A program made the translations under genes and the position numbers. From Streptomyces phaeolivaceus (lineage in GTDB: Bacteria > Actinomycetota > Actinomycetes > Streptomycetales > Streptomycetaceae), in contig NZ_CP045096.1 in NCBI RefSeq assembly GCF_009184865.1, positions 4,960,001 through 5,024,000 of the forward strand: DNA of 64,000 nt. The letters run 5' to 3'. How positions within the stretch are numbered: the stretch's first letter is position 1; every line of letters starts with the position of its first letter. This document shows positions 9,408-18,394 of this stretch, piece by piece. The notes beneath the pieces are model-generated. The model ran no database searches, had not been told where the DNA came from, and was given only the letters and a program-made list of their open reading frames with translations.

Positions 9408-10835
9408 ATGGCTGACCAGAACCTCGTCGAAGACGGCCCCGCCGCTCCTAAAGGGGGGCGGGGCGGTGCCGACCGTACGGCTCCCGCGCGGACGACCACA
9501 AAGGGATCGCGGTCACCGTCCGGCGGTTCCGGGCTGGGGCGAGAGCGCGACACCTCACCCGGGAACCCCGGGGAAGGCCCGATCTCCCGGCGCCGTCTGC
9601 TGGGGACCGCCGGGGCCACCGGCCTCGCCCTGGGCGCGGCGGGCGGTGGGGCGGGCTACGCGGCCGGGTCCGCCTCCTCGTCCTCCTCGGCCGAGAAGGT
9701 CACCCCGCTGTCCTCCCTGGGTGCGGGGGAGGTGATGTTTCACGTGAAACATCAGCCGGGGATCACCACGCCGCTCCAGGCCCGTGGCCACCTCGTCGCG
9801 TTCGACCTGGCCGCCGGTTCGGGGCGCAAGGAGGCCGTCGCTCTGCTGCGCCGCTGGTCGGAGACGGCCCGGCGGCTGATGGCGGGCGAGGCGGCGGGTC
9901 AGGACGACACGGACATCGCCCGTGACGCGGGACCGTCGTCGCTGACCGTCACCTTCGGCTTCGGGCACAGCTTCTTCGCCCGTACCGGCCTGGAGAAACA
10001 GCGCCCCGAATCCCTGGACCCGCTGCCCGACTTCTCCTCGGACCAGCTCGACAAGACGCGCAGCAACGGCGATCTGTGGGTGCAGATCGGGGCGGACGAC
10101 GCGCTCGTCGCCTTCCACGCCCTGCGCGCGGTCCAGAAGGACGCGGGCGGTGCGGCCCGGGTGCGATGGCAGATGAACGGCTTCAACCGTTCACCGGGCG
10201 CCACGGCCCACCCCATGACGGCACGCAATCTGATGGGCCAGATCGACGGCACCCGCAACCCGAAGCCGGCCGAGTCCGACTTCGACGAGCGGATCTTCGT
10301 ACCGGCGAACGCCTCACCGGACACCTCCGGCGACCCGGCGTGGATGGCGAACGGCTCCTACGCCGTCGTACGCCGCATCCGTATGCTCCTCGACGACTGG
10401 GAGCAGCTCTCGGTCAAGGCGCAGGAGGACGTCATCGGGCGCCGGAAGTCCGACGGCGCGCCGCTGAGCGGGGGCGCGAAGGCGATCGAGACGACCGCGA
10501 TGGACCTGGAGAAGACCGACGCCCAGGGCAATCTCCTCGTCCCGATCAACGCGCACGCCCGGATCACCCGCCCCGACCAGAACGGGGGCGCGGCGATGCT
10601 CCGCCGCCCGTTCTCCTTCCACGACGGCATCGACGCGAAGGGGGTGCCCGACGCCGGTCTCCTCTTCGTCTGCTGGCAGGCCGATCCCCTCCGCGGCTTC
10701 GTCACCGTCCAGCGCAAGCTGGACCGCGGTGACGCCCTGTCGAAGTTCATCCGCCACGAGTCGAGCGGCCTGTTCGCGGTGCCGGGGGGCGCGGGAGAGG
10801 GGGAGTATGTGGGGCAGGGGCTGCTGGAGGGCTGA
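9408..10835 (+). CDS. dtpA: Tat-exported DyP-type heme peroxidase
   Basis: This 475-residue DyP-type peroxidase has an unusually long, charged N-region before a twin-arginine signal (SRRRLLGTAG near residues 60-70). The family motif GxxDG is seen as GQIDG near residues 277-281, and the heme-binding histidine region follows. Order and content match the S. lividans dtpA locus, where DtpA is needed for maturation of the copper radical oxidase GlxA. The ATG lies 8 nt after the CopCD stop, so it belongs to the same operon. Codons 110-115 (MFHVKH) contain a perfect parS site, described separately. Confidence 0.92.
   Translation: MADQNLVEDGPAAPKGGRGGADRTAPARTTTKGSRSPSGGSGLGRERDTSPGNPGEGPISRRRLLGTAGATGLALGAAGGGAGYAAGSASSSSSAEKVTPLSSLGAGEVMFHVKHQPGITTPLQARGHLVAFDLAAGSGRKEAVALLRRWSETARRLMAGEAAGQDDTDIARDAGPSSLTVTFGFGHSFFARTGLEKQRPESLDPLPDFSSDQLDKTRSNGDLWVQIGADDALVAFHALRAVQKDAGGAARVRWQMNGFNRSPGATAHPMTARNLMGQIDGTRNPKPAESDFDERIFVPANASPDTSGDPAWMANGSYAVVRRIRMLLDDWEQLSVKAQEDVIGRRKSDGAPLSGGAKAIETTAMDLEKTDAQGNLLVPINAHARITRPDQNGGAAMLRRPFSFHDGIDAKGVPDAGLLFVCWQADPLRGFVTVQRKLDRGDALSKFIRHESSGLFAVPGGAGEGEYVGQGLLEG
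9736..9751. other. parS: parS centromere site (ParB binding)
   Basis: The 16-bp palindrome TGTTTCACGTGAAACA is identical to the bacterial ParB-binding consensus. It lies inside dtpA and is read as the peptide MFHVKH, which stands out in the protein. Streptomyces chromosomes carry about twenty such sites within a few hundred kb of oriC, where ParB loads to organise origins during sporulation septation. I saw no second perfect copy in the window. Confidence 0.93.
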
Positions 10836-10942
10836 CCGCCGGTCTCCCGGCCTGGAGGAGGCGTGAGGGCGCCCCCAGGGCCGTGCATCGCCCTCAGGGG
10901 TGGTGTGGGCGAGACGCGTGCGCCAGGCCGCCCTGGGCCCAT

Positions 10943-10948
10943 TAGGGT
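10943..10948 (+). promoter_or_regulatory. -10 box of a probable leaderless pheA transcript
   Basis: TAGGGT fits the actinobacterial -10 consensus TANNNT and ends 6 nt before the pheA ATG, so transcription would begin at or next to the start codon. The GTGAGG between them could also serve as a weak ribosome site on a longer transcript, so the leaderless reading is an inference. Confidence 0.5.
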
Positions 10949-10954
10949 GAGGCC

Positions 10955-11890
10955 ATGCCAGCCAGCTACGTGTACCTCGGCCCCGAGGGCACCTTCACCG
11001 AGGTCGCCCTGCGCACGCTGCCGGAGTCCGCGACCCGCGAGCTCGTCCCGATGGTGTCCGTGCCCGCCGCACTCGACGCCGTCCGCAACGGCGAGGCCGA
11101 GGCCGCGTTCGTCCCGATCGAGAACTCCGTGGAGGGCGGCATCACGACCACGCTCGACGAGCTGGTCGCCGGCGCCCCACTGATGATCTACCGCGAGGTG
11201 CTCCTCTCGATCACCTTCGCGCTGCTGGTACGGCCGGGCACCAAGCTCTCGGACATCAAGACGGTCACCGCGCACCCGGCAGCCCAGCCGCAGGTCCGCA
11301 ACTGGATGAAGGCCAACCTCCCGTCCGACGTCGTCTGGGAGTCCGCCGCCTCGAACGCCGACGGCGCACGCCTAGTGCAGGAGGGCCGCTACGACGCCGC
11401 CTTCGCCGGTGAGTTCGCGGCCTCGCGGTACGGCCTGGAGCCGCTGCAGACCGAGATCCACGACGCGGAGAACGCCCAGACCAGGTTCGTCCTGGTCGGC
11501 CGCCCGGCCCGGCCCGCCGCCCCGACCGGCTCCGACAAGACCTCCGTCGTCATCTGGCAGCGCGACGACCACCCCGGTGGACTGCGCGATCTGCTCGGCG
11601 AGTTCGCCGTCCGCGGCGTCAACCTCATGCTGCTGCAGTCCCGCCCGACCGGTGAGGGCATCGGCAACTACTGCTTCGCGATCGACGCGGAGGGCCATAT
11701 CTCCGACCGCCGGGTGGCCGAGGCGCTGATGGGCCTCAAGAGGATCTGCCTCCAGGTCCGCTACCTCGGTTCGTACCCGCGTGCGGACGCCGCCACCGCG
11801 AAGGTCCGGCCCACGCTGCCGGGCACCTCCGACACGGAGTTCGTCGCCGCGGCGGACTGGGTGGCCCGCTGCCAGGACGGTCGGTTCTAG
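10955..11890 (+). CDS. pheA: prephenate dehydratase
   Basis: This 311-residue enzyme converts prephenate to phenylpyruvate in phenylalanine synthesis. The catalytic domain covers about residues 4-185; the N-terminal YLGPEGTFTE signature and the active-site TRF triad (NAQTRFVLV, near residue 174) are present. An ACT regulatory domain follows at about 192-275 (LLQSRPTGEG), which normally binds phenylalanine for feedback control. It is the monofunctional actinobacterial type, without chorismate mutase. A 685-bp spacer with DnaA boxes separates it from serS. Confidence 0.96.
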   Translation: MPASYVYLGPEGTFTEVALRTLPESATRELVPMVSVPAALDAVRNGEAEAAFVPIENSVEGGITTTLDELVAGAPLMIYREVLLSITFALLVRPGTKLSDIKTVTAHPAAQPQVRNWMKANLPSDVVWESAASNADGARLVQEGRYDAAFAGEFAASRYGLEPLQTEIHDAENAQTRFVLVGRPARPAAPTGSDKTSVVIWQRDDHPGGLRDLLGEFAVRGVNLMLLQSRPTGEGIGNYCFAIDAEGHISDRRVAEALMGLKRICLQVRYLGSYPRADAATAKVRPTLPGTSDTEFVAAADWVARCQDGRF

Positions 11891-12019
11891 GGCGGTCATC
11901 AGCTCTGGGGCGGCCGGTTCCAGGACGGGCCGCCCTGGCATCTCTGGCTCTGGTTGGCCGGCGTGCCTGTCGGCCTGTCGGCCGACCGACCCGCCGCCAG
12001 TCCTACCTGCTTATTTTCT

Positions 12020-12341
12020 TTGTCCACAGAAGTTATCCACAGGGCGGCTTCTCGACCTGGGGACAAGTCGACACCACAGGGCCGCTCAGTCGACAAATCC
12101 CCTTCGCGACCCCCGCTGTGTCCACAACCCCGTGGGTCACCCTTCGTCCATGTGTTTCCTGCCGTCAATCCTTTAGAGCGACCCATTTACCCGCGAATCC
12201 ACTCGAAAGTGGGCGTGAAGGCGGTTTGACTCGGGAATCCTCAACTCGGCGCCCGACTTTCCGAATGATCTTCCCCGTAGTCCACAGATCTTTCACACAG
12301 CCTGTGGATAACTTTTCGGCACCATGGATCCCTGTGGACGA
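12020..12341. other. cluster of six DnaA boxes in the pheA-serS spacer
   Basis: Perfect boxes are TTGTCCACA at 12020-12028, TTATCCACA at 12033-12041 and TGTGGATAA at 12303-12311 (minus strand). Near matches with one change are GTGTCCACA at 12118, TAGTCCACA at 12278 and TGTGGACGA at 12333 (minus strand). They fill a gene-free spacer (11891-12575). Groups of DnaA boxes away from oriC act as DnaA sinks in other bacteria (datA in E. coli), and such groups have been reported in Streptomyces. Binding here is inferred. Confidence 0.75.
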
Positions 12342-12563
12342 CCGACCCCCAAGTCCCGTACGCAACAAGGGAGTCGAGTCAACCAGGCGCCACATCCACA
12401 CCCCCTTTCAGGGGTTCGACCCGCAATTCATTGACTTTCACCAGGGCATGTTCACCACACGGATCCACTCGTCACGCTCCGCCACCGTTAGAGACATTCA
12501 GGGCAAATCAACACAGAAGAGGCACTGGGTGAATTCAAGTCGTGGGCCGGAACCACGCACCGG

Positions 12564-12569
12564 TAGCCT
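12564..12569 (+). promoter_or_regulatory. -10 box of a probable leaderless serS transcript
   Basis: TAGCCT ends 6 nt before the GTG start codon of serS, and no Shine-Dalgarno sequence is present in between. Together these fit the leaderless mRNA layout common in actinobacteria. Confidence 0.6.
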
Positions 12570-12575
12570 TGTGGG

Positions 12576-13853
12576 GTGATTGACCTTCGCCTGCTCCGTG
12601 AGGACCCCGACCGTGTGCGCGCGTCCCAGCGCGCCCGTGGAGAGGACGTCGCGCTCGTCGACTCCCTCCTGTCCGCCGACGAGCGGCGCAGGTCCTCCGG
12701 CGTCCGCTTCGACGAGCTGCGTGCCGAGCAGAAGTCGCTCGGCAAGCTCATCCCCAAGGCCTCGGCCGACGAGAAGGCCGAGCTGCTGAAGAGGGCGAGC
12801 CAGCTCTCGGCCGACGTCAAGGTCGCCGACGCCGAGCGCGACGCGGCCGACACCGAGACCCAGGAACTCCTCCTCCAGCTCGGCAACCTCGTCCACCCCG
12901 ACGTCCCCGTCGGCGGCGAGGAGGACTTCGTCACGCTGGAGACGCACGGCGAGATCCGCGACTTCACCGCCGAGGGCTTCGAGCCGAAGGACCACCTGGA
13001 GCTCGGCACGATCCTCGGTGCCATCGACACCGAGCGCGGCGCCAAGGTCTCCGGTTCGCGCTTCTACTTCCTGACGGGCATCGGCGCCCTCCTCGAACTC
13101 GCCCTGGTCAACGCCGCGATCGCCCAGGCCACCGCGGCCGGCTTCACGCCGATGCTGACCCCGGCGCTGGTCCGCCCGCAGTCGATGGCCGGCACCGGCT
13201 TCCTCGGCCAGGCCGCGCAGGACGTCTACCACCTCGACAAGGACGACCTGTACCTGGTCGGCACGTCCGAGGTCGCGCTGGCGGCGTACCACATGGACGA
13301 GATCATCGACGCCGACCGTCTCCCCCTGCGCTACGCGGGCTTCTCCCCCTGCTTCCGCCGCGAGGCCGGTTCGCACGGCAAGGACACCCGGGGCATCTTC
13401 CGCGTCCACCAGTTCGACAAGGTCGAGATGTTCTCGTACGTCGCCCCGGAGGACTCGCAGGCGGAGCACCAGCGCCTGCTGGACTGGGAGAAGCAGTGGC
13501 TGACCTCGCTCGAACTGCCCTTCCGGGTCATCGACGTGGCCTCCGCCGACCTCGGCTCCTCGGCCTCGCGCAAGTTCGACTGCGAGGCGTGGATCCCGAC
13601 CCAGGGCAAGTACCGCGAGCTGACCTCGACGTCGGACTGCACGGAGTACCAGTCGCGCCGTCTGCAGATCCGCGTGCGTGACGGCAAGCAGGTCAAGCCG
13701 CTGGCCACGCTGAACGGCACGCTCTGCGCCGTCCCGCGCACGATCGTGGCGATCCTGGAGAACCACCAGCAGGCCGACGGCTCCGTCCGTGTCCCTGAGG
13801 TCCTGCGCCCGTACCTGGGTGGCCGCGAGGTGCTGGAGCCGGTAGCCAAGTGA
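12576..13853 (+). CDS. serS: seryl-tRNA synthetase
   Basis: This 425-residue class II synthetase charges tRNA-Ser. The N-terminal tRNA-binding antiparallel coiled coil covers about residues 1-110. The catalytic core shows motif 2 ([15 protein letters not shown]) and motif 3 (LASNS-type region here [17 protein letters not shown]). The start is GTG 12576, supported by the [11 protein letters not shown] beginning usual for the family. Its stop overlaps the start of the next gene by 4 nt. A tRNA-Ser gene lies 1.2 kb downstream. Confidence 0.97.
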   Translation: MIDLRLLREDPDRVRASQRARGEDVALVDSLLSADERRRSSGVRFDELRAEQKSLGKLIPKASADEKAELLKRASQLSADVKVADAERDAADTETQELLLQLGNLVHPDVPVGGEEDFVTLETHGEIRDFTAEGFEPKDHLELGTILGAIDTERGAKVSGSRFYFLTGIGALLELALVNAAIAQATAAGFTPMLTPALVRPQSMAGTGFLGQAAQDVYHLDKDDLYLVGTSEVALAAYHMDEIIDADRLPLRYAGFSPCFRREAGSHGKDTRGIFRVHQFDKVEMFSYVAPEDSQAEHQRLLDWEKQWLTSLELPFRVIDVASADLGSSASRKFDCEAWIPTQGKYRELTSTSDCTEYQSRRLQIRVRDGKQVKPLATLNGTLCAVPRTIVAILENHQQADGSVRVPEVLRPYLGGREVLEPVAK

Positions 13854-14746
13854 GCGAAGCGGCTGCCACCGGGGGTCCCGTGGACTCCGGGAAGACGACG
13901 GTCCCCGACGCGTCCGTGACCAACTCGGGCTCAGACCCGGGGTCGCCGTCGGGCTTCCCGTACAAGCTGATCGCGACCGACCTCGACGGCACGCTCCTGC
14001 GTTCCGACGACTCGGTCTCCCGGCGCACCCGTGAGGCGCTCGCCGCGGCCACCGCGGCGGGCGCGGCCCATATCGTCGTCACCGGCCGGGCCGTCCCCTG
14101 GACCCGCCCCATCCTCGACGACCTCGGCTACCGGGGACTGGCCGTCTGCGGTCAGGGCGCGCAGGTCTACGACGCCGGGGAGAACCGTCTGCTCACGGCC
14201 GTCACCCTGGACCGCCAGCTCGCCGCCGTGGCCCTGGCCAAGATCGAGGCGGAGGTCGGCCCGCTGCATCTGGCCGCCAGCCGCGCGGGCCTGGAGGGCG
14301 AGGTGCTCGTCGGTGCCGGCTACGCCCTGCACGGCGCGCTCCCGAGCACCCCGCTCACGGACGTGTCCGACCTCTGGGCGGCCCCGCTCAACAAGATCTA
14401 CATACAGCACCCCACGCTGACCTCCGACGAGCTCACCGAAGCCTCCCGTCAGGCCGCCGGCGGCTTCGTCACGGTCGCCATGGCCGGCGAGGGCATCGTC
14501 GAACTCCTGCCTCTCGGCCTCACCAAGGCCACCGGCCTCTCTCTCGCCGCCCGCCGCCTCGGCGCCAAGCGCACCGACACCATCGCCTTCGGCGACATGC
14601 CCAACGACATCCCCATGTTCAACTGGGCCACCCACGGCGTAGCCATGGCCAACGCCCACCTCGACCTCAAAGCCATCGCCGACGAGGTGACCTCCTCCAA
14701 CGAGACCGACGGCATCGCCGAGGTACTTGAACGCCTACTGGGCTAG
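13850..14746 (+). CDS. HAD-superfamily (Cof-type) phosphatase
   Basis: The 298-residue protein has the HAD signature motifs: DLDGTLL (motif I, with the nucleophile Asp), VTGR (motif II) and GDMPNDIPM (motif IV), with a Cof-type C2 cap between. Such enzymes dephosphorylate sugar phosphates, nucleotides or flavin/pyridoxal phosphates; the substrate is not predictable. About 38 extra residues precede motif I. The GTG start overlaps the serS stop (GTGA), so the two are co-transcribed; this pair is conserved in Streptomyces as I recall. Confidence 0.92.
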   Translation: MSEAAATGGPVDSGKTTVPDASVTNSGSDPGSPSGFPYKLIATDLDGTLLRSDDSVSRRTREALAAATAAGAAHIVVTGRAVPWTRPILDDLGYRGLAVCGQGAQVYDAGENRLLTAVTLDRQLAAVALAKIEAEVGPLHLAASRAGLEGEVLVGAGYALHGALPSTPLTDVSDLWAAPLNKIYIQHPTLTSDELTEASRQAAGGFVTVAMAGEGIVELLPLGLTKATGLSLAARRLGAKRTDTIAFGDMPNDIPMFNWATHGVAMANAHLDLKAIADEVTSSNETDGIAEVLERLLG

Positions 14747-15020
14747 ACACCCCGGGCGCCCCCGCTCCATCTCTGGGCCTGTACGTGTCCCGGCCCCCGT
14801 CCGTGTCCCTGTTGTCCCTGTCCCCTCTGCGGGCAGTCGTGCCGCTGGGGCGGCACGGGTGGGCGCAGACGGCACCCGGCAAGCGCCGGCAAGCGAAACG
14901 AACCTCGCCCGACCCAACCGCCGGGCACCTGAATTCCGACCCCGAGGTGCACCCCACCCCGAGAGCCTCTCTCCACTCCCTTGGCCACAACCCGGCCAAG
15001 TCACAGCGACAGCGAACCGG

Positions 15021-15104
<84 letters not shown>

Positions 15105-15387
15105 GGGTGGGCGGCCCACGCGAAGCGATTCGCGTGCTCGAAGCGGCCGCCCCGGACAGCTCCCCGATGGGGGCGACGGACTCGACGGAGGGGTAACTAC
15201 TCCGGAGCCCGCCGTGGGCTGCCCTGCCGGGAACTCGACGTACCGCGCCTGAAGGACGGCATCGCCGGGCTCCTCTCCCAGAACGTGGCGCCGACTCGAT
15301 CCGGCGACCTGGACATCAACCACTGTGCCCGGCAGCCGAGTTGCCCGCCACCGAATATCCGTCCGCGAGGCTCGCCGCGCGGGGCGG

Positions 15388-15642
15388 TCACCGGCGGCGC
15401 CGCCTGCGGCGTCGCGCCTTGCTGAAGAACCACCCGGCGGGCGGCTCCTCCGAGCGCCAGGGCTCGGGCTCGGGGGCCTGCCGCCGCCAGCGTGCCGCGA
15501 GCATCCGGGCCCGCGCCGACGGTTCGGCCGTCCCGGCGGACCGTATGAAGTCCTCGTCCAGAACGATGTCGTCCCAGACACCCTCGCCGTCGGGCCCCGC
15601 GCCCCGCGCCTCACCGCCGTCGGACGAACCCTCCGCTGCCAT
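15388..15642 (-). CDS. small conserved hypothetical protein
   Basis: The 84-residue protein starts at the ATG preceded by AGGAGG with 7-nt spacing. It is acidic in its first half, has a WDDIVLDEDFIRSA segment that looks like a conserved core, and ends in a very basic arginine tail (KARRRRRRRR). I believe similar proteins occur next to tRNA-Ser in other Streptomyces but cannot name a family. The function is unknown; the basic tail could bind nucleic acid. Confidence 0.7.
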   Translation of the reverse strand: MAAEGSSDGGEARGAGPDGEGVWDDIVLDEDFIRSAGTAEPSARARMLAARWRRQAPEPEPWRSEEPPAGWFFSKARRRRRRRR

Positions 15643-15758
15643 CCCCGTGCCTCCTGCCTCCCGGCCGCCTTCCTCTGGCAGCCCTCCTGGCCGCGTTTGC
15701 CCCTCGTCTCCCCTCCGTCCAGTCTGCCGGGACGCAGGTGAAGCCCCCGTCAAGATCA

Positions 15759-15816
15759 CCCGTCCGATCAAAGGACGGGGACCCTCCGCCCTCCGGGGCT
15801 CGGCACCCCGGAGGGC
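15759..15816 (-). terminator. double hairpin terminator after the ABC operon
   Basis: The stronger hairpin has an 11-bp perfect stem, GCCCTCCGGGG (15788-15798) with CCCCGGAGGGC (15806-15816), and a 7-nt loop just after the stop of the last ABC gene at 15821. A second 7-bp hairpin CCCGTCC/GGACGGG follows at 15759-15779. There is no clear U-tract, as is usual in Streptomyces. Confidence 0.75.
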
Positions 15817-15820
15817 TCCG

Positions 15821-16540
15821 TCACTCCTCGCCGGCCAGCTTCAGCGTGCGCAGCTTCTGTCCCGCGTACCAGGTCGCGCCTGCCGTGACCACCGTCAGCA
15901 GCACCACCGCGGTCGGCAGCCCCACGTCGGAGGTCACCAGCCCGCCGTCGGTGACCTTCTGGGCGACGGCGAGCGCCCACTGCTGGACGCTGAGTGTGCG
16001 TGCCCCGTCCACCAGGGACCCGAAGAGGGTCTCCCAGACGAGTGCGTAGACGAGCCCGAAGACGACCGCGTGGCGGGTGACCGTCCCGAGGAGCAGGAAC
16101 ATCGCCGCGTACGCGATCGAGGCGACCAGGGCCGCCACCGTGTAGGCGACGGCGATCTGCTGTCCGTTGCCGTTCAGGATGAGGCCGGCGATCAGTGTCG
16201 GTACGGCCGAGAACGCCATGGTCACCGCGATCGCCACGATCAGCTTGGTGAAGATGATCGTCGGCCGTTTCACCGGCTTGGCCAGCAGATACACCACGGA
16301 ACCGTCGTCGATCTCCGGCCCGATCGCACCCGTTCCCGCGATGACGCCGATGATCGGCACCATCGTGGCGAGCGCGAACCCCCCGAGGAGATCCGCGGCC
16401 ACCTGATCGTCGGCGCCACTCAGGGCGCGCACTGCCACGGAGAGCACGATCAGCAGGGCGGGCAGGGCACTCAGTATGAGGGCCCGACGGCGGCCTAGCA
16501 GGGCCCGATAGGTGAGCCGGGCGACTGTGGGGTCGTACAT
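15821..16540 (-). CDS. ABC transporter permease (ABC-2 type)
   Basis: The 239-residue protein has about six transmembrane helices and no periplasmic binding signature, as expected of an ABC-2 exporter permease. The ATG has AGGAGG 6 nt upstream. It is the last gene of a four-gene operon with two ATPase and two permease genes, and probably pairs with the ATPase just upstream. The stretch PTVARLTYRALLGRRRALIL at the N-terminus is the cytoplasmic coupling region. The substrate is unknown. Confidence 0.88.
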   Translation of the reverse strand: MYDPTVARLTYRALLGRRRALILSALPALLIVLSVAVRALSGADDQVAADLLGGFALATMVPIIGVIAGTGAIGPEIDDGSVVYLLAKPVKRPTIIFTKLIVAIAVTMAFSAVPTLIAGLILNGNGQQIAVAYTVAALVASIAYAAMFLLLGTVTRHAVVFGLVYALVWETLFGSLVDGARTLSVQQWALAVAQKVTDGGLVTSDVGLPTAVVLLTVVTAGATWYAGQKLRTLKLAGEE

Positions 16541-16550
16541 CTTCGGCCTC

Positions 16551-17462
16551 CTACGCCGCGACGAGATACGAGAAGACGGACTCGAGGGACTCGTCCGACG
16601 GCGAGACCGTGAGCAGTCGGATGCCGTGGTCCCGGGCCACCCTCGGCAACAGGGCCGTGAACCGGCCGAAGTCGACGGCCTGGATACGCAACGCGCCCTC
16701 GGCCAGATCCACTTCGATCCCCGCGGTCGACGGATCGGCGATCAGCGCGGCGGCCAGTGCCCGGTCGTCGCTGGAACGCACCAGATAGCGGTGCGGGCGG
16801 TCGGTCATCAGACGGCGGATGCGCCGGAAGTCACCGCTCGCCGCGTGCCGTCCGGCGACGATCACCTCGATATGCGCCGCCAACTGCTCGACCTCTTCGA
16901 GGATGTGGGACGAGAACAGCACCGTGCGACCCTCGTCGCCCATGCGCCGCAGCAGGTCCATGAGCTGCATGCGCTGACGCGGGTCCATGCCGTTGAACGG
17001 CTCGTCCAGCAGGAGCAGGGACGGTTCGTGGACCAGGGCGGACGCCATCTTCACGCGCTGGCGCATGCCCTTGGAGTACGTCGAGATCTTGCGGTCCTGC
17101 GCGTACTCCATCTCCACCGTGGCGAGCGCCCGCTGAGCGGCCTTGGCTCCCAGGCCGTGCAACTCGGCATTGGCGACGACGAATTCGCGGCCCGTGAGGA
17201 AGTCGTACATCGCCTCGCGCTCGGGGACGATGCCGATGTGCTTGTAGATCTGCTCGTTGCGCCACACCGGCGTGCCGTCGAGGGTGACGGAGCCCGTCGA
17301 GGGGGCGAGGAAGCCGCCCATCATGTTGATGAGGGTGGACTTGCCGGCGCCGTTCGGGCCGAGCAGTCCGGTCACACCGGGGCCGATGGTCATGGTGACG
17401 TCGTTGACCGCCACCACGTTGCCGAACCAGCGTGAGACGTGGTCGATGTTGAGGGTGGTCAC
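16551..17462 (-). CDS. ABC transporter ATP-binding protein
   Basis: This 303-residue ATPase has Walker A GPNGAGKST, Q-loop region, signature YSKGMRQRVKMASAL and Walker B LLLLDEPFNG. The GTG start at 17462 is supported by GAAAGG 7 nt upstream and by a 4-nt overlap with the stop of the upstream permease. It is a drug/lipid exporter-type (ABC-2 linked) ATPase and most likely energises one of the two operon permeases. Confidence 0.93.
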   Translation of the reverse strand: MTTLNIDHVSRWFGNVVAVNDVTMTIGPGVTGLLGPNGAGKSTLINMMGGFLAPSTGSVTLDGTPVWRNEQIYKHIGIVPEREAMYDFLTGREFVVANAELHGLGAKAAQRALATVEMEYAQDRKISTYSKGMRQRVKMASALVHEPSLLLLDEPFNGMDPRQRMQLMDLLRRMGDEGRTVLFSSHILEEVEQLAAHIEVIVAGRHAASGDFRRIRRLMTDRPHRYLVRSSDDRALAAALIADPSTAGIEVDLAEGALRIQAVDFGRFTALLPRVARDHGIRLLTVSPSDESLESVFSYLVAA

Positions 17463-18394
17463 AGCCCGACCTTTCGGTAGCGGCGCATCAGCAGGCCGTA
17501 GCAGCCGGCGATGAGACCCAGGACGACGAGGAGGTAGAGCACTCCCTGACCGCTGGAGGGCCCGTGGCCGCCGGGGAAGGCGGAGGCAGCGCCCAGGAAG
17601 GCGGTCTGTACACCGTCTATCAGGGTGATGGGCGAGAAGAAGCCGAGCCACGGCACCGCGTCCGAGCTGCTCTGTTCATTGGCGATGGCCTGGACGACGG
17701 ACACCGCCCCGTAGGAGATGGTCAGTACGGCGATGACGGCCGCGATGCCGAAGCCGCGGCGCGGGGTGACCGCCGAGATCACCAGCCCGATGCCGGCGAA
17801 CAGGAGCGACAGCAGTGCCACGGACACCAGTCCCTGTGCCAATCCCTTGGTCTGGTCGGTGAAGTCGAGCTTGGCCAGCAGCGCGCCCACATAGAGCACG
17901 AGCAGGGGCACCGCGGTCAGGATGAAGAGCGCCGAGGTCAGTGCCGCGAACTTCGCGCGAACGTAGTCGGCGGTCTCGATCGGGCGGGAGAAGTACAGCG
18001 GGACGGTCTTGAAACGCAGGTCGCGCGAGACGGACTGCGGTGCCTGGGAGGCGACGTACAGGCCGATCACGGCCTGCATGATGACCGCGTAGTCGGTGTA
18101 CTTGATGGGCAGGTCGTTGGCCTGGGTGGCGACCGCGACCGCCACCATGATCGCCGCCGGTACGCACATCACCGCGAACAGCAGCATGGGCAGCACCTTG
18201 GACTTGGCCGAGCGGCCCAGTCCGTAGGCGCCACGCAGGGACTGCGAGTACAGCGAGCGACGGGCGTAGGCGCGGCCGAGGCGGGGGCCGTCGTACGAGC
18301 GGTATCCGATGTTGTGGATGCGGCTCTGCTCGCCCGTGCGAGCGGGCTGTCCGGCGAGGGCCGGTGCCTGGGCGCCGTGCTGCTCAACCGCCAT
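17459..18394 (-). CDS. ABC transporter permease
   Basis: The 311-residue protein has a ~60-residue cytoplasmic N-terminus containing RIHNIGYRSYDGPRLGR and then about six transmembrane helices. The ATG at 18394 has AAGGAGG 9 nt upstream and overlaps the end of the first ATPase gene by 11 nt. It looks like the partner permease of the ATPase encoded at 18384-19379. Confidence 0.9.
   Translation of the reverse strand: MAVEQHGAQAPALAGQPARTGEQSRIHNIGYRSYDGPRLGRAYARRSLYSQSLRGAYGLGRSAKSKVLPMLLFAVMCVPAAIMVAVAVATQANDLPIKYTDYAVIMQAVIGLYVASQAPQSVSRDLRFKTVPLYFSRPIETADYVRAKFAALTSALFILTAVPLLVLYVGALLAKLDFTDQTKGLAQGLVSVALLSLLFAGIGLVISAVTPRRGFGIAAVIAVLTISYGAVSVVQAIANEQSSSDAVPWLGFFSPITLIDGVQTAFLGAASAFPGGHGPSSGQGVLYLLVVLGLIAGCYGLLMRRYRKVGL

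Noticed and set aside
12020..12341. Replication origin oriC
   Set aside because: There are too few boxes, no long AT-rich unwinding region and no dnaA or dnaN gene beside it.
12498..13766. Long minus-strand frame opposite serS
   Set aside because: It has no motifs and mirrors the codon pattern of serS; it is a shadow of the real gene.
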